The position numbers and the translations under genes are program-made. DNA of 64,000 nucleotides, from the NCBI RefSeq assembly GCF_001648775.1, contig NZ_LVEJ01000010.1:434001-498000 (forward strand), given 5' to 3'. The notes below the pieces were generated by a model, which was given only the letters and a program-made list of their open reading frames with translations, had not been told where the DNA came from and made no database searches. Positions 45,482 through 55,112 of this stretch are shown in pieces. Within the stretch, counting starts at the first letter, position 1. The number at the start of each line of letters is the position of its first letter. This stretch comes from Pseudomonas fluorescens. Its GTDB lineage: Bacteria > Pseudomonadota > Gammaproteobacteria > Pseudomonadales > Pseudomonadaceae.

Positions 45482-46483
45482 ATGACCCAAGACACTCTCT
45501 CGGAAGCCGAATACGATGCGATTACCGATGCCGCCGCGCATTGGTGCATGCGTCTGCACGCCGTCGATTGTACGGATCAAGAGCGTCGCGACTTCCAACA
45601 GTGGCACGACGCGCATCCCCTGCATGCCTTCGAATATGAAGCGATGCTGGAAATCTGGGACGTTGCCGAGCACCTGCCACGGCCTGAAGCCGCCAATGTC
45701 GTGCCGATCCGGCCACCTTCGCGTGCATGGCGGCAATACGCCCTAGCCGCTGGTGTCTGCGCCCTGGCGTTACCACTGGCGGCAGTCGCCGGCTGGAATC
45801 TTGGCTGGTTGCCCAACAGCTATCAGCATTTCGCCGCCACCGACAATGTCCGTCAGGTGACCCTGAGTGACGGCAGCCAACTCGAACTGAACCTCAATAC
45901 TGATCTGACCTTCAGCAACTACAAGGACGAACGCCGCGTCACGCTGAAAAAGGGCGAAGCCTTCTTCACCGTCAGCCATGACATGACGCACCCGTTTGTG
46001 GTGCGCGCCGGCGAAGGCAAGATCCGCGTCACCGGTACCCGATTCAATGTCTGGCTGTATGAAGATCAGGTGCGGGTCAACCTGATCGAAGGCTCGGTGC
46101 TGGTCAGCAGCAATACGGCACTGCCCGGCGACGGCTTGCGTCTCGGGCCATCCATGCAGGCCCGCTACAAGCAAGGCGACTACATGCCGCAAATCAGCCA
46201 GACCTACCCGGGCGACAACGCGCTGGCCTGGCGCAACGGCAAACTGGTGCTGGATAACCTCGCGCTCAACGACGCCCTGCCATTGATCAACCGCTACCTC
46301 GACACACCGTTGATGCTCGCCGACAGCAGCACCGGCTCGATCCGTTTGGGTGGCATCTACAACATCAAAGAGTTGAACAACCTGCCCAGCGCTCTGCCCA
46401 AAGTGTTGCCGGTCTACCTGACGCGCAACAAGGAAGGTAACCCGGTGATCAACTCGCTGCCGCAGCAACCGCCAAAAAGCTGA
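45482..46483 (+). CDS. FecR-family anti-sigma/transmembrane sensor, orphan
   Basis: The protein has 333 residues. The N-terminal DUF4880 segment (about 8-55, AAAHWCMRLHAVDCTDQERR, WHDAHPLHAFEYEAM) binds ECF sigma factors. A membrane helix sits at about 88-108, followed by the periplasmic FecR domain (VRQVTLSDGSQLELNLNTDL, EGKIRVTGTRFNVWLYEDQV) and a C-terminal STN-contacting region. FecR proteins transmit siderophore binding from an outer-membrane receptor to a sigma factor. No ECF sigma gene or STN-bearing receptor is adjacent; the TonB receptor at 22916 lacks STN. The start at 45482 is preferred to a GTG at 45461. Confidence 0.9.
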   Translation: MTQDTLSEAEYDAITDAAAHWCMRLHAVDCTDQERRDFQQWHDAHPLHAFEYEAMLEIWDVAEHLPRPEAANVVPIRPPSRAWRQYALAAGVCALALPLAAVAGWNLGWLPNSYQHFAATDNVRQVTLSDGSQLELNLNTDLTFSNYKDERRVTLKKGEAFFTVSHDMTHPFVVRAGEGKIRVTGTRFNVWLYEDQVRVNLIEGSVLVSSNTALPGDGLRLGPSMQARYKQGDYMPQISQTYPGDNALAWRNGKLVLDNLALNDALPLINRYLDTPLMLADSSTGSIRLGGIYNIKELNNLPSALPKVLPVYLTRNKEGNPVINSLPQQPPKS

Positions 46484-46512
46484 AGGCCGCGCTCTTTGAG
46501 GAGCGCGGCCTT
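46483..46512. terminator. Bidirectional terminator between fecR-like and pvdQ
   Basis: AAGGCCGCGCTC-TTTGAG-GAGCGCGGCCTT, a perfect 12-bp stem overlapping the FecR stop codon; the genes converge. Confidence 0.9.
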
Positions 46513-46536
46513 CGTTTTACCCGGCAACTTCAGCCC

Positions 46537-48882
46537 TTACTGCACGGCCACTTTACCGCTCTTGTCCAACGCTTCGCCGACGGTCTGAACCTGATACTGC
46601 GGATCAGCCTTGATCTGCTGTTCGGTGAATGGCAGCACGCTCCATTGCTTCTTCGAGAACGCCTCGGTCTGATCACGCGAATACTTCGACTGAGGATCGC
46701 TGGACAGCGAGAACGCCAGCAGACCTTGAGCATGCGGCCCCTTCTCGTCGAACGTCACGACTTGCAGGTAACTGGTGCCGCTGACCACTTCCAGTTTGCC
46801 GTCCTCGCGCGGCACACTTTGAATCGCGTTGTAGATGCCCAAGGTCCCCGGCCCGCCGTGAATCGGCGTCTGCTGGCCACCGCTGCTGACCACCTGGATA
46901 TCGCCCCAACGCGTGCCTGGCTTGAGGCCCATTTTGGCAGTCGTGGCCACCGAGGCCAGCATCGCTTCACGCACGGCCTTGGCGACCGCAGGCTGCTCGA
47001 CCGCCAACCCGCGCGGAGTGTGTTGCGCATCTTTTGGATCGAAGGCGACGCGCCAGATATCGGCAGATTCCTGTAACGCCTGCATGACGTTCTGGAAGTG
47101 CACCAGGCCCAGACCCGAATCGAGATTGGCCCGACCGTCCCACGCCTTGAGGCTGGCGCACAGCGGTTTCAGTGCTTGCGCATCGCTGCCGAGGTCACCG
47201 GCACAGAACTTCAGCAGGTCCGGCACCACCTGGGTCGCCAGATACACCTGATCGTCCATGACCATCTGTTGCAGATCCTTCACTGCCAGCGGACCTTTTT
47301 TGCTCAGGCTGCCCAGGCGATCCAGCGCAAACCGTGAGCGCAAGCCCAGCGGCTGGCCGTCCTGACTGATCAGCGGGGAGAAACCGGTCAGCGGTTGCGC
47401 CGGGTTGGCCAGCCACGCGGAATCGTTGGAGTGCTGCACGAAATCCTTGCGCAGCAGTTGCGGCAGTTGGCTGGAGGCGTAAATGCCCTTCTGCGCAGCC
47501 TTCGGGTCGATGTCCCAGGCGCAGGCACTGTGGGCGCCGTCGAGGACGATCATTTGCGTGCCGACGCGCGGATCGCTGCACTTGGCCAGTTTGTCCGCGC
47601 TGACGTTCGGCACCACCGACAGGTTCATGTACAGCGTCTGCCCCTGATCATCGACAGCCAGGGTGTTGACCCACGGAATGCCCTGAATCTTGTGCACCGA
47701 ATCCTGCAGTTGCTCAAGCGTGGTGGCCTGATTCATCGCATACCACTGCTGCAGCACCCGATCATTGTCGAGGTTGGCATCGCGCAGGCTATAAGCGTAT
47801 TGCTTGTCCCAGTCGAGCTTGCCCGGCCATTGCACGATCGGCCCGAATTGCGAACTGTAGAGGTCACGCGCAACCGCCACTAACTGGCCGTCCGGCTGTT
47901 TGACCTGCACCGTCACGGTCTGCTTGTGCATCGGCAGCGATTGGCCATCGAGCAGGTAGCGCGTTGAATCCTTCGGGTCCAGTTGCAGGCGATACAGGGT
48001 GAAGTGCTTCGACGAATCGACGGTGTGGGTCCAGGCCAGGTGCTGGTTGAAACCGATGTTGATCATCGGCAGGCCCGGCAACGCGGCGCCCATCACGTCG
48101 AGCTTGCCGGGAATGGTCAGGTGCATTTGATAAAAACGCATGCCGCCGACCCACGGAAAGTGCGGATTGGCCAATAACATGCCGCGACCATTGAACGAGC
48201 GCTCGCTGCCCACCGCCACGGCGTTGCTGCCACGATCCAGGGCAAAGCGTTGCTGCCGTGCATCCGCCAAACGGTAGGCCTGCGCACCCGGTTCAATAGC
48301 AGCGGTTGCCTGTGGCGGTGTCGCGCCGGCCAACGCTTCGGCGAACTGGCCAACGCCCCCTTCAACCAGCAGACGGCGCGTGAGCTTGACCAGATCCTGC
48401 GGGGCAATGTCCCGCACCCACTCGCCCTGGCATTGCTGGGGCAAACCCTGCTGACGGCGCTCGGCGAGATAACGGTTGTAACCCGCGGTGTAGCCCTCGA
48501 TCAGATCGCGCACCGGGGCCGGCTGCGCTTGCCAGAACGCGGTCACCGCCTCAGGGGTATTGAGCCAGGTGAAGAACACATCGCTGACGCGGTTCTCGCG
48601 CTCCTCGACCGTCAATTGCTCCGGACCGAAATAGCGCGAGCGCTCGCCGTTGACGGTCACTATTTCGTTGGCCAACAGGCACAGGTTGTCCTGTGCATAG
48701 GCATAGCCAATGCCAAAACCCAGTCCACGTTCGTTTTCTGCACGAATGTGCGGCACGCCAAAAGCAGTGCGGCGAATATCGGCGCTGGCCGAGGTGGACG
48801 GCGCAAGCGCATGGGCCGACAGACTCAGCCCGAGAAACATGCTGGCAACGGCCAGTCCGGTTAATTGCCTGGAAATAGTCAC
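46537..48882 (-). CDS. pvdQ: Acyl-homoserine lactone/pyoverdine acylase PvdQ
   Basis: The protein has 781 residues and starts at a GTG (48882) behind AGGAG. A signal peptide ends SLSAHA. This is a penicillin-acylase-type Ntn hydrolase precursor: alpha chain, spacer, then the beta chain starting at S219 in [15 protein letters not shown]. Sequence follows P. aeruginosa PvdQ almost throughout ([40 protein letters not shown]). PvdQ removes the fatty acyl tail from the pyoverdine precursor in the periplasm and also degrades long-chain acyl-homoserine lactones. The GSNAVAVG pattern and divergent neighbour support PvdQ rather than QuiP. Confidence 0.93.
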   Translation of the reverse strand: MTISRQLTGLAVASMFLGLSLSAHALAPSTSASADIRRTAFGVPHIRAENERGLGFGIGYAYAQDNLCLLANEIVTVNGERSRYFGPEQLTVEERENRVSDVFFTWLNTPEAVTAFWQAQPAPVRDLIEGYTAGYNRYLAERRQQGLPQQCQGEWVRDIAPQDLVKLTRRLLVEGGVGQFAEALAGATPPQATAAIEPGAQAYRLADARQQRFALDRGSNAVAVGSERSFNGRGMLLANPHFPWVGGMRFYQMHLTIPGKLDVMGAALPGLPMINIGFNQHLAWTHTVDSSKHFTLYRLQLDPKDSTRYLLDGQSLPMHKQTVTVQVKQPDGQLVAVARDLYSSQFGPIVQWPGKLDWDKQYAYSLRDANLDNDRVLQQWYAMNQATTLEQLQDSVHKIQGIPWVNTLAVDDQGQTLYMNLSVVPNVSADKLAKCSDPRVGTQMIVLDGAHSACAWDIDPKAAQKGIYASSQLPQLLRKDFVQHSNDSAWLANPAQPLTGFSPLISQDGQPLGLRSRFALDRLGSLSKKGPLAVKDLQQMVMDDQVYLATQVVPDLLKFCAGDLGSDAQALKPLCASLKAWDGRANLDSGLGLVHFQNVMQALQESADIWRVAFDPKDAQHTPRGLAVEQPAVAKAVREAMLASVATTAKMGLKPGTRWGDIQVVSSGGQQTPIHGGPGTLGIYNAIQSVPREDGKLEVVSGTSYLQVVTFDEKGPHAQGLLAFSLSSDPQSKYSRDQTEAFSKKQWSVLPFTEQQIKADPQYQVQTVGEALDKSGKVAVQ

Positions 48883-49020
48883 GCCCGCTCCTGATCGAAA
48901 TGCGAAGAACGCCCACGCGTCGCACGCGATGAGCCTGATCAAGAAACGAAGTCGAAGAAAATAATTTAGCCGACGAAGTTGCCAGCCTGAGCCCGGATGA
49001 CAAGGAAAAGACGAATTGCC

Positions 49021-49056
49021 GACAAATTTTCTACATTTTTTCTTTCATGATTTGTC
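49021..49056. promoter_or_regulatory. GACAAAT/ATTTGTC inverted repeat between pvdQ and the Fur-like gene
   Basis: GACAAAT at 49021-49027 and ATTTGTC at 49050-49056 flank an AT-rich core (CTACATTTTTTCTTTC). This lies midway in the divergent control region and could bind a regulator of both genes. It does not match a Fur box or an exact PvdS promoter. Confidence 0.4.
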
Positions 49057-49126
49057 GTGCTGATACGTCTTGTTTAGAGAGAGCAAAATAACCTTTCCTG
49101 ATCAGGCTCTGAAAAGGAGTAATCGC

Positions 49127-49504
49127 ATGTACAACTCGCAACTACCAACGGACGGTAGCCAGGCGCCAAAAGGAGCTTCGATGAGCCCCCACGCGAGCGA
49201 TTTCGAGCAACGCGTCGAGCGTCACGGTAACGAACGCATCCGGCTGCTGCTGAAAAGTTTCGGGCTGCGCACCAGCCTGATTCGTCTGAAGGTCATTGAT
49301 GCCCTGCTCCTTGCAGCGCAAACCGACCGCCGGCTGGGTGTGCGCGGTGTCCACAGCCAATTGCTGGATCTGGACATTCCGCTGTCGTTTCTCAGCGTGC
49401 GCGAAGTGCTCAAACGGCTGTGCGCCGAAGGTGTCATCACCTTCAACGCAGACAAGAGCTACAGCCTGCATCCACAGGCTGCGGCCGTCCTCAACAACGA
49501 TTGA
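49127..49504 (+). CDS. Half-size Fur-like winged-helix protein (PA2384-like)
   Basis: The protein has 125 residues. AAAAGGAGT at 49113 precedes the ATG at 49127. After a loose N-terminus, residues about 40-110 resemble the DNA-binding half of Fur: LLKSFGLRTSLIRLKVIDAL, RGVHSQLLDLDIPLSFLSVR, LKRLCAEGVITF. The C-terminal dimerisation and metal-binding half is missing. The gene is divergent from pvdQ, as P. aeruginosa PA2384 (iron-starvation-induced, Fur-like) is next to pvdQ (PA2385). Orthology is inferred from memory of that locus and the Fur-like motif, so it is moderate. Confidence 0.72.
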   Translation: MYNSQLPTDGSQAPKGASMSPHASDFEQRVERHGNERIRLLLKSFGLRTSLIRLKVIDALLLAAQTDRRLGVRGVHSQLLDLDIPLSFLSVREVLKRLCAEGVITFNADKSYSLHPQAAAVLNND

Positions 49505-49522
49505 AGTGTGCAGCGATCGCCG

Positions 49523-49711
49523 TCAAGGCTTGACCTTGCGGCGCATCACGCCGTTGATCACTACCACCACCACTGCCACCCCGATGGCGATGTACTGGAA
49601 GGTCTTTTCGTCGATCTTCCCGGCGTTCTGCAGCCAGGACAGGCCCAGCATGATGGCCAGGACCGACACGGCGATCAGAATCGAATATATCAAGCGTTGC
49701 TTGTGGGTCAT
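49523..49711 (-). CDS. Small two-helix inner-membrane protein
   Basis: The protein has 62 residues: MTHKQRLIYSILIAVSVLAI begins helix 1 (about 8-27), a short loop has NAGKIDEKTF, and helix 2 (about 38-56) has IAIGVAVVVVVINGV. It ends MRRKVKP, positive-inside. The start at 49711 follows GGAA. No family was recognised. It is convergent with the Fur-like gene. Confidence 0.65.
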   Translation of the reverse strand: MTHKQRLIYSILIAVSVLAIMLGLSWLQNAGKIDEKTFQYIAIGVAVVVVVINGVMRRKVKP

Positions 49712-49868
49712 TGCGGTTTCCTGAATCTTTGGAATGTATCCGGTTTGTATCCGATTGCATGCCATGCGCTTACCCTTTTACGGGGATGCGGCGCGGCAAA
49801 CGGGGTCTCATGTTACAGCCGATGAAGAGTTTTGGCTTCATGACGGCGTAACCATGAGGATTTTTGAA

Positions 49869-50009
49869 ATGCTGCGTCGAATCACCTGGCTGATTCCCGT
49901 TCTTGCCCTGCTGACCCTGAGTGGCTGCATCATCTTCCCCCACGGTGGCTGGCACGACGACCACCACCGTTACTATCAGGGTGGCCCGGGTTATTACCAA
50001 CATCGATAG
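49869..50009 (+). CDS. Very small lipoprotein, 46 residues
   Basis: The frame reads MLRRITWLIPVLALLTLSGC followed by IIFPHGGWHDDHHRYYQGGP and GYYQHR. LSGC is a good lipobox with Cys at residue 20; the 26-residue mature part is His/Tyr/Gly-rich. AGGA lies upstream of 49869; an ATG five codons earlier (49854) has no ribosome site. This is a typical pseudomonad small lipoprotein of unknown role. A terminator follows. Confidence 0.7.
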   Translation: MLRRITWLIPVLALLTLSGCIIFPHGGWHDDHHRYYQGGPGYYQHR

Positions 50010-50085
50010 AACCGGATTGTTCACCCCGTCCACCGGCCAATGAACGGATCGAAGAGGACACTCACAAATCCGATCAACTTAAAAC

Positions 50086-50116
50086 AAAGCCCGCCCTGTT
50101 GCGGGCTTTTCTGTTT
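50086..50116 (+). terminator. Rho-independent terminator
   Basis: AAAGCCCGC-CCTGTT-GCGGGCTTT followed by TCTGTTTTT, 76 bases after the small lipoprotein gene and before the MFS operon. Confidence 0.9.
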
Positions 50117-50282
50117 TTGCCGCCCGTGGGCACTACGCCGCTGTAAATGTATCGCGCAGGAACTGCCATCAGTAAACAAGTTGCAAGCATTTGAAATCTA
50201 ATGTCGCAGCAAAACCGTAGGTCAGGTGAAGTTATACAACTAGTCTCTGGGAACTTTCCTTAACTCACCAACAAGGACGTTT

Positions 50283-51530
50283 ATGCAGAGAACCCTTATA
50301 AACATCGGACCACGACAGGTATTCGGATTTTGTTTTTTTATCAGTGCTTTTGAACTAGTGACGTACATGGCCAGTGATTTGATCATGCCGGCGATGTTGA
50401 GCGTCACCACAGAACTTCAGGCCGACGTGCGGCATGTTCCCAACGCCTTCAATCTTTATTTGCTGGGGGGTGTCTGCCTGCAATGGCTGATTGGGCCGTT
50501 GTCCGATCAATGGGGGCGCCGGCGCATATTGTTGATCGGCTGCGCAGTGTTTGCCGTGGCTTGCACAGGCGCCTTCGCCACGCAAAGCATCGAAGCCTTC
50601 AACCTGCTGCGATGGGTGCAAGGCATGGGCCTGGGTTTCGTGATCGCAGTCAGCTATCCAGCGCTGCAAGAGGTGTTCTGCGAGGCCGATGCCGTGCGCC
50701 TGATGGCACTGCTCGGCAACATAGCCCTGTTGTCGCCGCTCATTGGGCCGCTATTGGGCATTGTGTTGTTGCAGTGGCTGTCCTGGCGCGAATTGTTTCT
50801 GGGCCTGGGCCTTCTCGCATCGCTGGTCTGGCTGGGGCTGTTGCTGTGCATGCCGGAAACGATCGGCGTCGTCCGTCGCGATGGGCATCGACAAAATGCG
50901 CTGCGCTTTTCCTTGCGCCAGACCGGACAGCGCTACCGTCACCTGTTTGGCAATGGCCAGTTTCTCGCCGCCAGCTTCGCCCTGGGGCTGATGAGTTTGC
51001 CGCTGATCGCCTGGATCGGCCTGTCACCGCTGCTGCTGATCCAGTTGCTGGGGCTGACACCGCTGGAATATGCGCTGTGGCAGATTCCGATCTTCGCTGC
51101 AGTCATTGTCGGCAATTTGCTGCTCGACCGTTTGCTGCCCACCCATGCCTTGCCGCAACTGATTCGCCTGGCGCTTTGGCCCTTCTGCCTGGGTCTGGTG
51201 GCGCTGATCGTTTGCGCGCTGTCCGGCGCCAGCCTCGGCGCGGTGGTGGCGAGCCTGGCGCTATCCGCTGTCGGGCTGGGCATGAGCAACGCCGCGCTAT
51301 ATCGCCTGGCACTGTTTGCCAGCGATGACAGCAAAGGCCTGGTCTCGGCGCTGATCGGGATGATTTCAATTGCTGTAATGAGCCTCGGCGGCTCGCTTAT
51401 CGCCTTCATCGGCGGAGGCACACGCCTAGAACTGTTCTCTCTCTTCGCTGCCGTCAGCGGCCTGATGTGCCTGCCGCTGTTAACGGGATTATTGCAAGGC
51501 AACCATCCCGATGGCGTTTCTACTCAATAA
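50283..51530 (+). CDS. MFS exporter of the MdfA/Cmr type
   Basis: The protein has 415 residues and 12 membrane helices. FELVTYMASDLIMPAML (helix 1) carries the Glu at the MdfA proton site. The A-loop GPLSDQWGRRR follows helix 2, and helix 5 has the antiporter motif (IGPLLGIVL). MdfA exporters extrude many cationic and neutral compounds. It is the first gene of the operon; the next start is 11 bases after its stop. Its place at the head of a LuxE/LuxC/PaaK set suggests product export. Confidence 0.88.
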   Translation: MQRTLINIGPRQVFGFCFFISAFELVTYMASDLIMPAMLSVTTELQADVRHVPNAFNLYLLGGVCLQWLIGPLSDQWGRRRILLIGCAVFAVACTGAFATQSIEAFNLLRWVQGMGLGFVIAVSYPALQEVFCEADAVRLMALLGNIALLSPLIGPLLGIVLLQWLSWRELFLGLGLLASLVWLGLLLCMPETIGVVRRDGHRQNALRFSLRQTGQRYRHLFGNGQFLAASFALGLMSLPLIAWIGLSPLLLIQLLGLTPLEYALWQIPIFAAVIVGNLLLDRLLPTHALPQLIRLALWPFCLGLVALIVCALSGASLGAVVASLALSAVGLGMSNAALYRLALFASDDSKGLVSALIGMISIAVMSLGGSLIAFIGGGTRLELFSLFAAVSGLMCLPLLTGLLQGNHPDGVSTQ

Positions 51531-51541
51531 AGGATTATTGA

Positions 51542-52672
51542 ATGAACCACTTCCCCGCCAGCGATGCGCTCTGCGCGTTGCCGCACCCCTATTGCCCGGC
51601 TTCCGTGCCAGCGGGCCTGTTTGATCAGGCCATGGCCGAGATCAGCCGGTTTCATTGTCAGCACACCCCTGGCTATGAACATTGGCTTGGCGCCAACGGT
51701 ATTGACAGGCAGGACCTCGACAGTCTCGATGACTGGTCTTGTCTGCCGCCCATTCTGGCCAATTTTTTCAAACAGCAACCGTTGCTCAGTCCCACCGCAG
51801 AAAACGCCCTGGAGCTGACATCGTCCGGCACCAGCGGGCAGAAAAGCCGCATGCGCTATGACGCTGGCAGTCTGTCGCGCGCAAAATTCATGGTCGAACG
51901 AATCTTTTGCCACTATGGCTGGAATACACCGGACACGCCCTGCAACTACTTGTTGCTGAGCTACGAACCGAAGGGTGCAATCAGCCTGGCAACGTCTTAC
52001 ACCGACCAATTCCTTTGCCGTTTCGCCCCCGTCAACCGCGTCGCTTACGCGTTGCGCAGTAACGGCGACGGCCATCAGTTCGATGTGTTCGGGGTCATCG
52101 CAGCCCTGCAATCGTTCGCCGAGGAAGGCCTGCCTGTGCGCATTTTCGGCTTCCCGGCGTTCCTCTGGCAGACGTTGCAGCATATGCAGGCCACCGGTGT
52201 GCCTGCGCTGAAGCTGCCAAGTGATTCGCTGGTGTTCTTCGGCGGCGGCTGGAAAGCCCGGGCCAGCGAGGAGGTGCCCAAACAACAACTGTACGAGCGC
52301 ATCACCCGGCAATTGGCTATCGAGCCATCGCGTTGCCGAGACGGTTATGGTGCGGTCGAGCATGCCGTGCCCTACATCGAATGTGCCCACCATCATTTTC
52401 ATGTCCCGGTTTACGCCAAGGCCTATGTGCGCAACCCACTCGATTTCTCAATCCAGCCCTACGGCCAGCAAGGTTTGTTGGGGTTCGTCTCGCCCTATAT
52501 TTCGTCCAGTCCGGCACACGCGGTGGTCATGAGCGATCTGGCAACGCTGCATCCCGGCGCAAGTTGCGGTTGTGGCCTTGCCGCTGACTGGTTCGAACTG
52601 CACGGCCGCGCAGGCACCGCCGTCGGCAGGAGCTGTGCGATGGCGGCGGCCGAATTACTCGGGAGCCATTGA
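51542..52672 (+). CDS. LuxE-like acyl-protein synthetase
   Basis: The protein has 376 residues (LuxE family, about 370-380). The adenylating loop LTSSGTSGQKSRM is at 92-104. Further family blocks are FGFPAFLWQTLQHM, VFFGGGWKARASEEVPKQQL and DGYGAVEHAVPYIECAHHHF. A C-terminal CGCGLAADWFELHGRAG is rich in Cys, where LuxE keeps its acyl-carrying Cys. LuxE activates a fatty acid as acyl-AMP and passes it via that Cys to LuxC. The chain is one base from the start of the LuxC fusion. No luxA/B is near. Confidence 0.87.
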   Translation: MNHFPASDALCALPHPYCPASVPAGLFDQAMAEISRFHCQHTPGYEHWLGANGIDRQDLDSLDDWSCLPPILANFFKQQPLLSPTAENALELTSSGTSGQKSRMRYDAGSLSRAKFMVERIFCHYGWNTPDTPCNYLLLSYEPKGAISLATSYTDQFLCRFAPVNRVAYALRSNGDGHQFDVFGVIAALQSFAEEGLPVRIFGFPAFLWQTLQHMQATGVPALKLPSDSLVFFGGGWKARASEEVPKQQLYERITRQLAIEPSRCRDGYGAVEHAVPYIECAHHHFHVPVYAKAYVRNPLDFSIQPYGQQGLLGFVSPYISSSPAHAVVMSDLATLHPGASCGCGLAADWFELHGRAGTAVGRSCAMAAAELLGSH

Positions 52673-52673
52673 T

Positions 52674-55070
52674 ATGTACCTGATCAATGGAGAGCTGCAC
52701 ACCGACTTCGACCTCGACCGTGCCCTGACGCTGCTGCAACAGACGTTGCCGCAACACCTGAACGCCGCGCTGGACAGCGCCACCGTGCTGATCGCTGTCG
52801 GCAACTTTGCCCGGCAGTTGCACAGCGTTGAACTGCCGCTGGATCAGGCGCAGCGCCAGGCACTCATCGACTTCTGCCAGCCGCACGCCCTGCAAAACAA
52901 GCTTGAACGTGAGTTGGGCAATCAAGCCGAATCGCTGCGGCGCATCGACTATCGACAATCGCGCTTCGAACGCTGGAGCCCGCTGGGTCTGGTTGTCCAT
53001 GTCACACCGGCGAATGCGCCGCTGCTCGCCTGCTGCGCAGTGATCGAAAGCCTGCTGGCCGGCAACATCAATTGGCTACGCCCGAGCCGCAGTGACCAGG
53101 GGCTGACTGCGCGCCTGCTGCACACCTTGTTGCAGTGTGATCCCAGCGCCCAACTGCGCCATTACGTTGCCGTGTTACCGGTGGCGACGGCGCAGATCGG
53201 CCGCTTATGCAAAATGGCCAACGGGGTTTCAGCGTGGGGCGGCGTAGCAGCGCTGCAAGCCATCCGGCAACAACTGCCACCCGGCTGTCGCTGGATCGAT
53301 TGGGGCCACCGTGTCAGCTTTGCCTACCTGACTGCAGAGGCGGCCTCGCCGCAGGCGCTCGACGCGATCGTCGATGAAGTCTGCCGACTGGATCAACAGG
53401 CCTGCTCCAGCCCGCAATGGTTACTGGTCGACAGCAATGAGCCAGCCGTTCTCAAGACAATCGGCGCAGCGTTGGCCGAAGCGTTCGAGCGCCGCAGCGG
53501 GCAATGGCCGGCGCTGCTGCCGAACGTTCAGGAGGCCAGCGAAATCACCACCCAGTGCCAGATGGCAAATCTGGGCAAGAGTTTTTCCGGCAAGACCGCG
53601 CAAGTCTGGAGCGCGCCGGGCTGGCGGGTGATCTGGAGCCATGATCAGCAGCTGGCGCCCTCCCCGCTGTTTCGCACGTTGTTGCTCAAACCGCTGCCGC
53701 GCGCGAGTTTGGTGCAGACCCTGCTGCCATGGCGCAACGTGTTGCAGAGCTGTGCGCTGGTGTGCGCCGACTCACAGATCGCTGAGCTGTCGCGTACGCT
53801 GATTGCGGCGGGCGTCAGTCGAATTACGCCGATCAACGCGATTCATGACGGTTACGACGGTGAACCGCACGACGGCGTCTATGCACTGCAACGTCTGAGC
53901 CGGCGGGTATCGGTCAGCGTCTCAGCGACGCAGTTGCCCACCCACATGACCCTTGATCGCACCGCTTGCCCGCTGACACTGGAAAGCCTGCCGATCACCG
54001 ACAAAGCGGCGTTTATTGCACGACCGACAACGGCGGCGGCGCAATTGTTTTTCCGTTCCAGTGGCAGCAGCGGCACACCGGCGCTGGCGGGATTCAGCTA
54101 CCGCGATTTTCACCGGCAAATGCAGGCGACGGCTGACGGACTGTTCGCGGCGGGCCTCGATCCGAGCCGCGACAAGGTGATGAACCTGTTCATCACTGGC
54201 AGCCTGTGTGGCAGTTTCTTCAGTTTTGCCAAAGTGCTGGAACTGTTGGGCGCCACCCATCTACCGATGGGCGCACCGAGCGATGACGACTACAGCGACA
54301 TCGCGCAACTGATCATCGAGCAGCGCGTCACAGTCCTGATTGGCATGCCCAGCATCGTGCATCGCTTGTTCCTCAACGAACAGTCGCGTCTGAGCCGTTA
54401 CGGCGCGATTGAAAAAGTCTTTCTCGGTGGTGAGCACATCAGCGATCAGTGCCGCGAATTGTTGCAGCGCTGCGGCGTCACCCAGATTCGCTCGGCGGTT
54501 TATGGCAGTGTCGATGCCGGGGTATTTGGGCATGCCTGCGCCGCAACCGGCGATGGCGTGTTTCATTTGCTGGACGCTATCCAGCACCTGGAAATCGTTG
54601 CCCTGGAGCAGGACGTACCGGTCGTTGACGATGAAGTCGGCCGTTTGCTGTTCACCTCGAAAAAACGCGAAGGTCAGCAGGTACAACGTTATGAGGTCGG
54701 CGACACGGGGCGTTGGCTACCCGGCCAATGCGCGTGCGGACTGGACTCGCCACGCTTCGAACTGCTGCAACGGCACGGCAGCTTGCTGCGAATCGGCAGC
54801 GATTTCATTTGCCTGAACGAACTCGGCCGCCACCTGCAAGCGCCCTTTCAGTTACACCTTGATCACGCGCCTGACGGCCTCGAACGCCTGCTGATTCGCA
54901 GCCCCGGCGAGCCTGCAGACATCCTCGACCGGCTGCAAGGCTACTCGAGGCTGGCCAACCTGGAGCGAACCGCGCTAGTCACCGTGCACGCGCAAACCTG
55001 TGAGCCGCTGAAGTTCGAAAAAAACCGACACAGCCAAAAGATGCCGCGCGTGATCGATGCACGCCGCTAG
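52674..55070 (+). CDS. LuxC-type acyl reductase fused to a PaaK-like adenylate-forming ligase
   Basis: The protein has 798 residues. Residues about 1-410 form the LuxC acyl-CoA/acyl-protein reductase, with the NADPH region and the catalytic Cys C244 in DQQACSSPQW. Residues about 450-798 form a PaaK/CapK-like ligase: the P-loop FFRSSGSSGTP near 460-470, GSVDAGVFGHACAATGDGVF, YEVGDTGRW and CACGLDSPRFELLQRHG. Together one chain could activate a carboxylic acid with ATP and reduce it to an aldehyde, a built-in analogue of LuxE+LuxC or of CAR reductases. Fusion of these two families is uncommon to my knowledge. Confidence 0.88.
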   Translation: MYLINGELHTDFDLDRALTLLQQTLPQHLNAALDSATVLIAVGNFARQLHSVELPLDQAQRQALIDFCQPHALQNKLERELGNQAESLRRIDYRQSRFERWSPLGLVVHVTPANAPLLACCAVIESLLAGNINWLRPSRSDQGLTARLLHTLLQCDPSAQLRHYVAVLPVATAQIGRLCKMANGVSAWGGVAALQAIRQQLPPGCRWIDWGHRVSFAYLTAEAASPQALDAIVDEVCRLDQQACSSPQWLLVDSNEPAVLKTIGAALAEAFERRSGQWPALLPNVQEASEITTQCQMANLGKSFSGKTAQVWSAPGWRVIWSHDQQLAPSPLFRTLLLKPLPRASLVQTLLPWRNVLQSCALVCADSQIAELSRTLIAAGVSRITPINAIHDGYDGEPHDGVYALQRLSRRVSVSVSATQLPTHMTLDRTACPLTLESLPITDKAAFIARPTTAAAQLFFRSSGSSGTPALAGFSYRDFHRQMQATADGLFAAGLDPSRDKVMNLFITGSLCGSFFSFAKVLELLGATHLPMGAPSDDDYSDIAQLIIEQRVTVLIGMPSIVHRLFLNEQSRLSRYGAIEKVFLGGEHISDQCRELLQRCGVTQIRSAVYGSVDAGVFGHACAATGDGVFHLLDAIQHLEIVALEQDVPVVDDEVGRLLFTSKKREGQQVQRYEVGDTGRWLPGQCACGLDSPRFELLQRHGSLLRIGSDFICLNELGRHLQAPFQLHLDHAPDGLERLLIRSPGEPADILDRLQGYSRLANLERTALVTVHAQTCEPLKFEKNRHSQKMPRVIDARR

Positions 55071-55112
55071 AGCCCAACACTGGCCGCGGCCAGAACAACT
55101 AAAGAGCACACC

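Noticed and set aside
46537..48882. QuiP-type acyl-homoserine lactone acylase
   Set aside because: Whole-length pattern ([32 protein letters not shown]) and the divergent Fur-like gene fit PvdQ much better.
51542..55070. A bioluminescence (lux) operon
   Set aside because: LuxE- and LuxC-type genes are present but luxA, luxB and luxD are not, and the LuxC gene is fused to a PaaK-like ligase.
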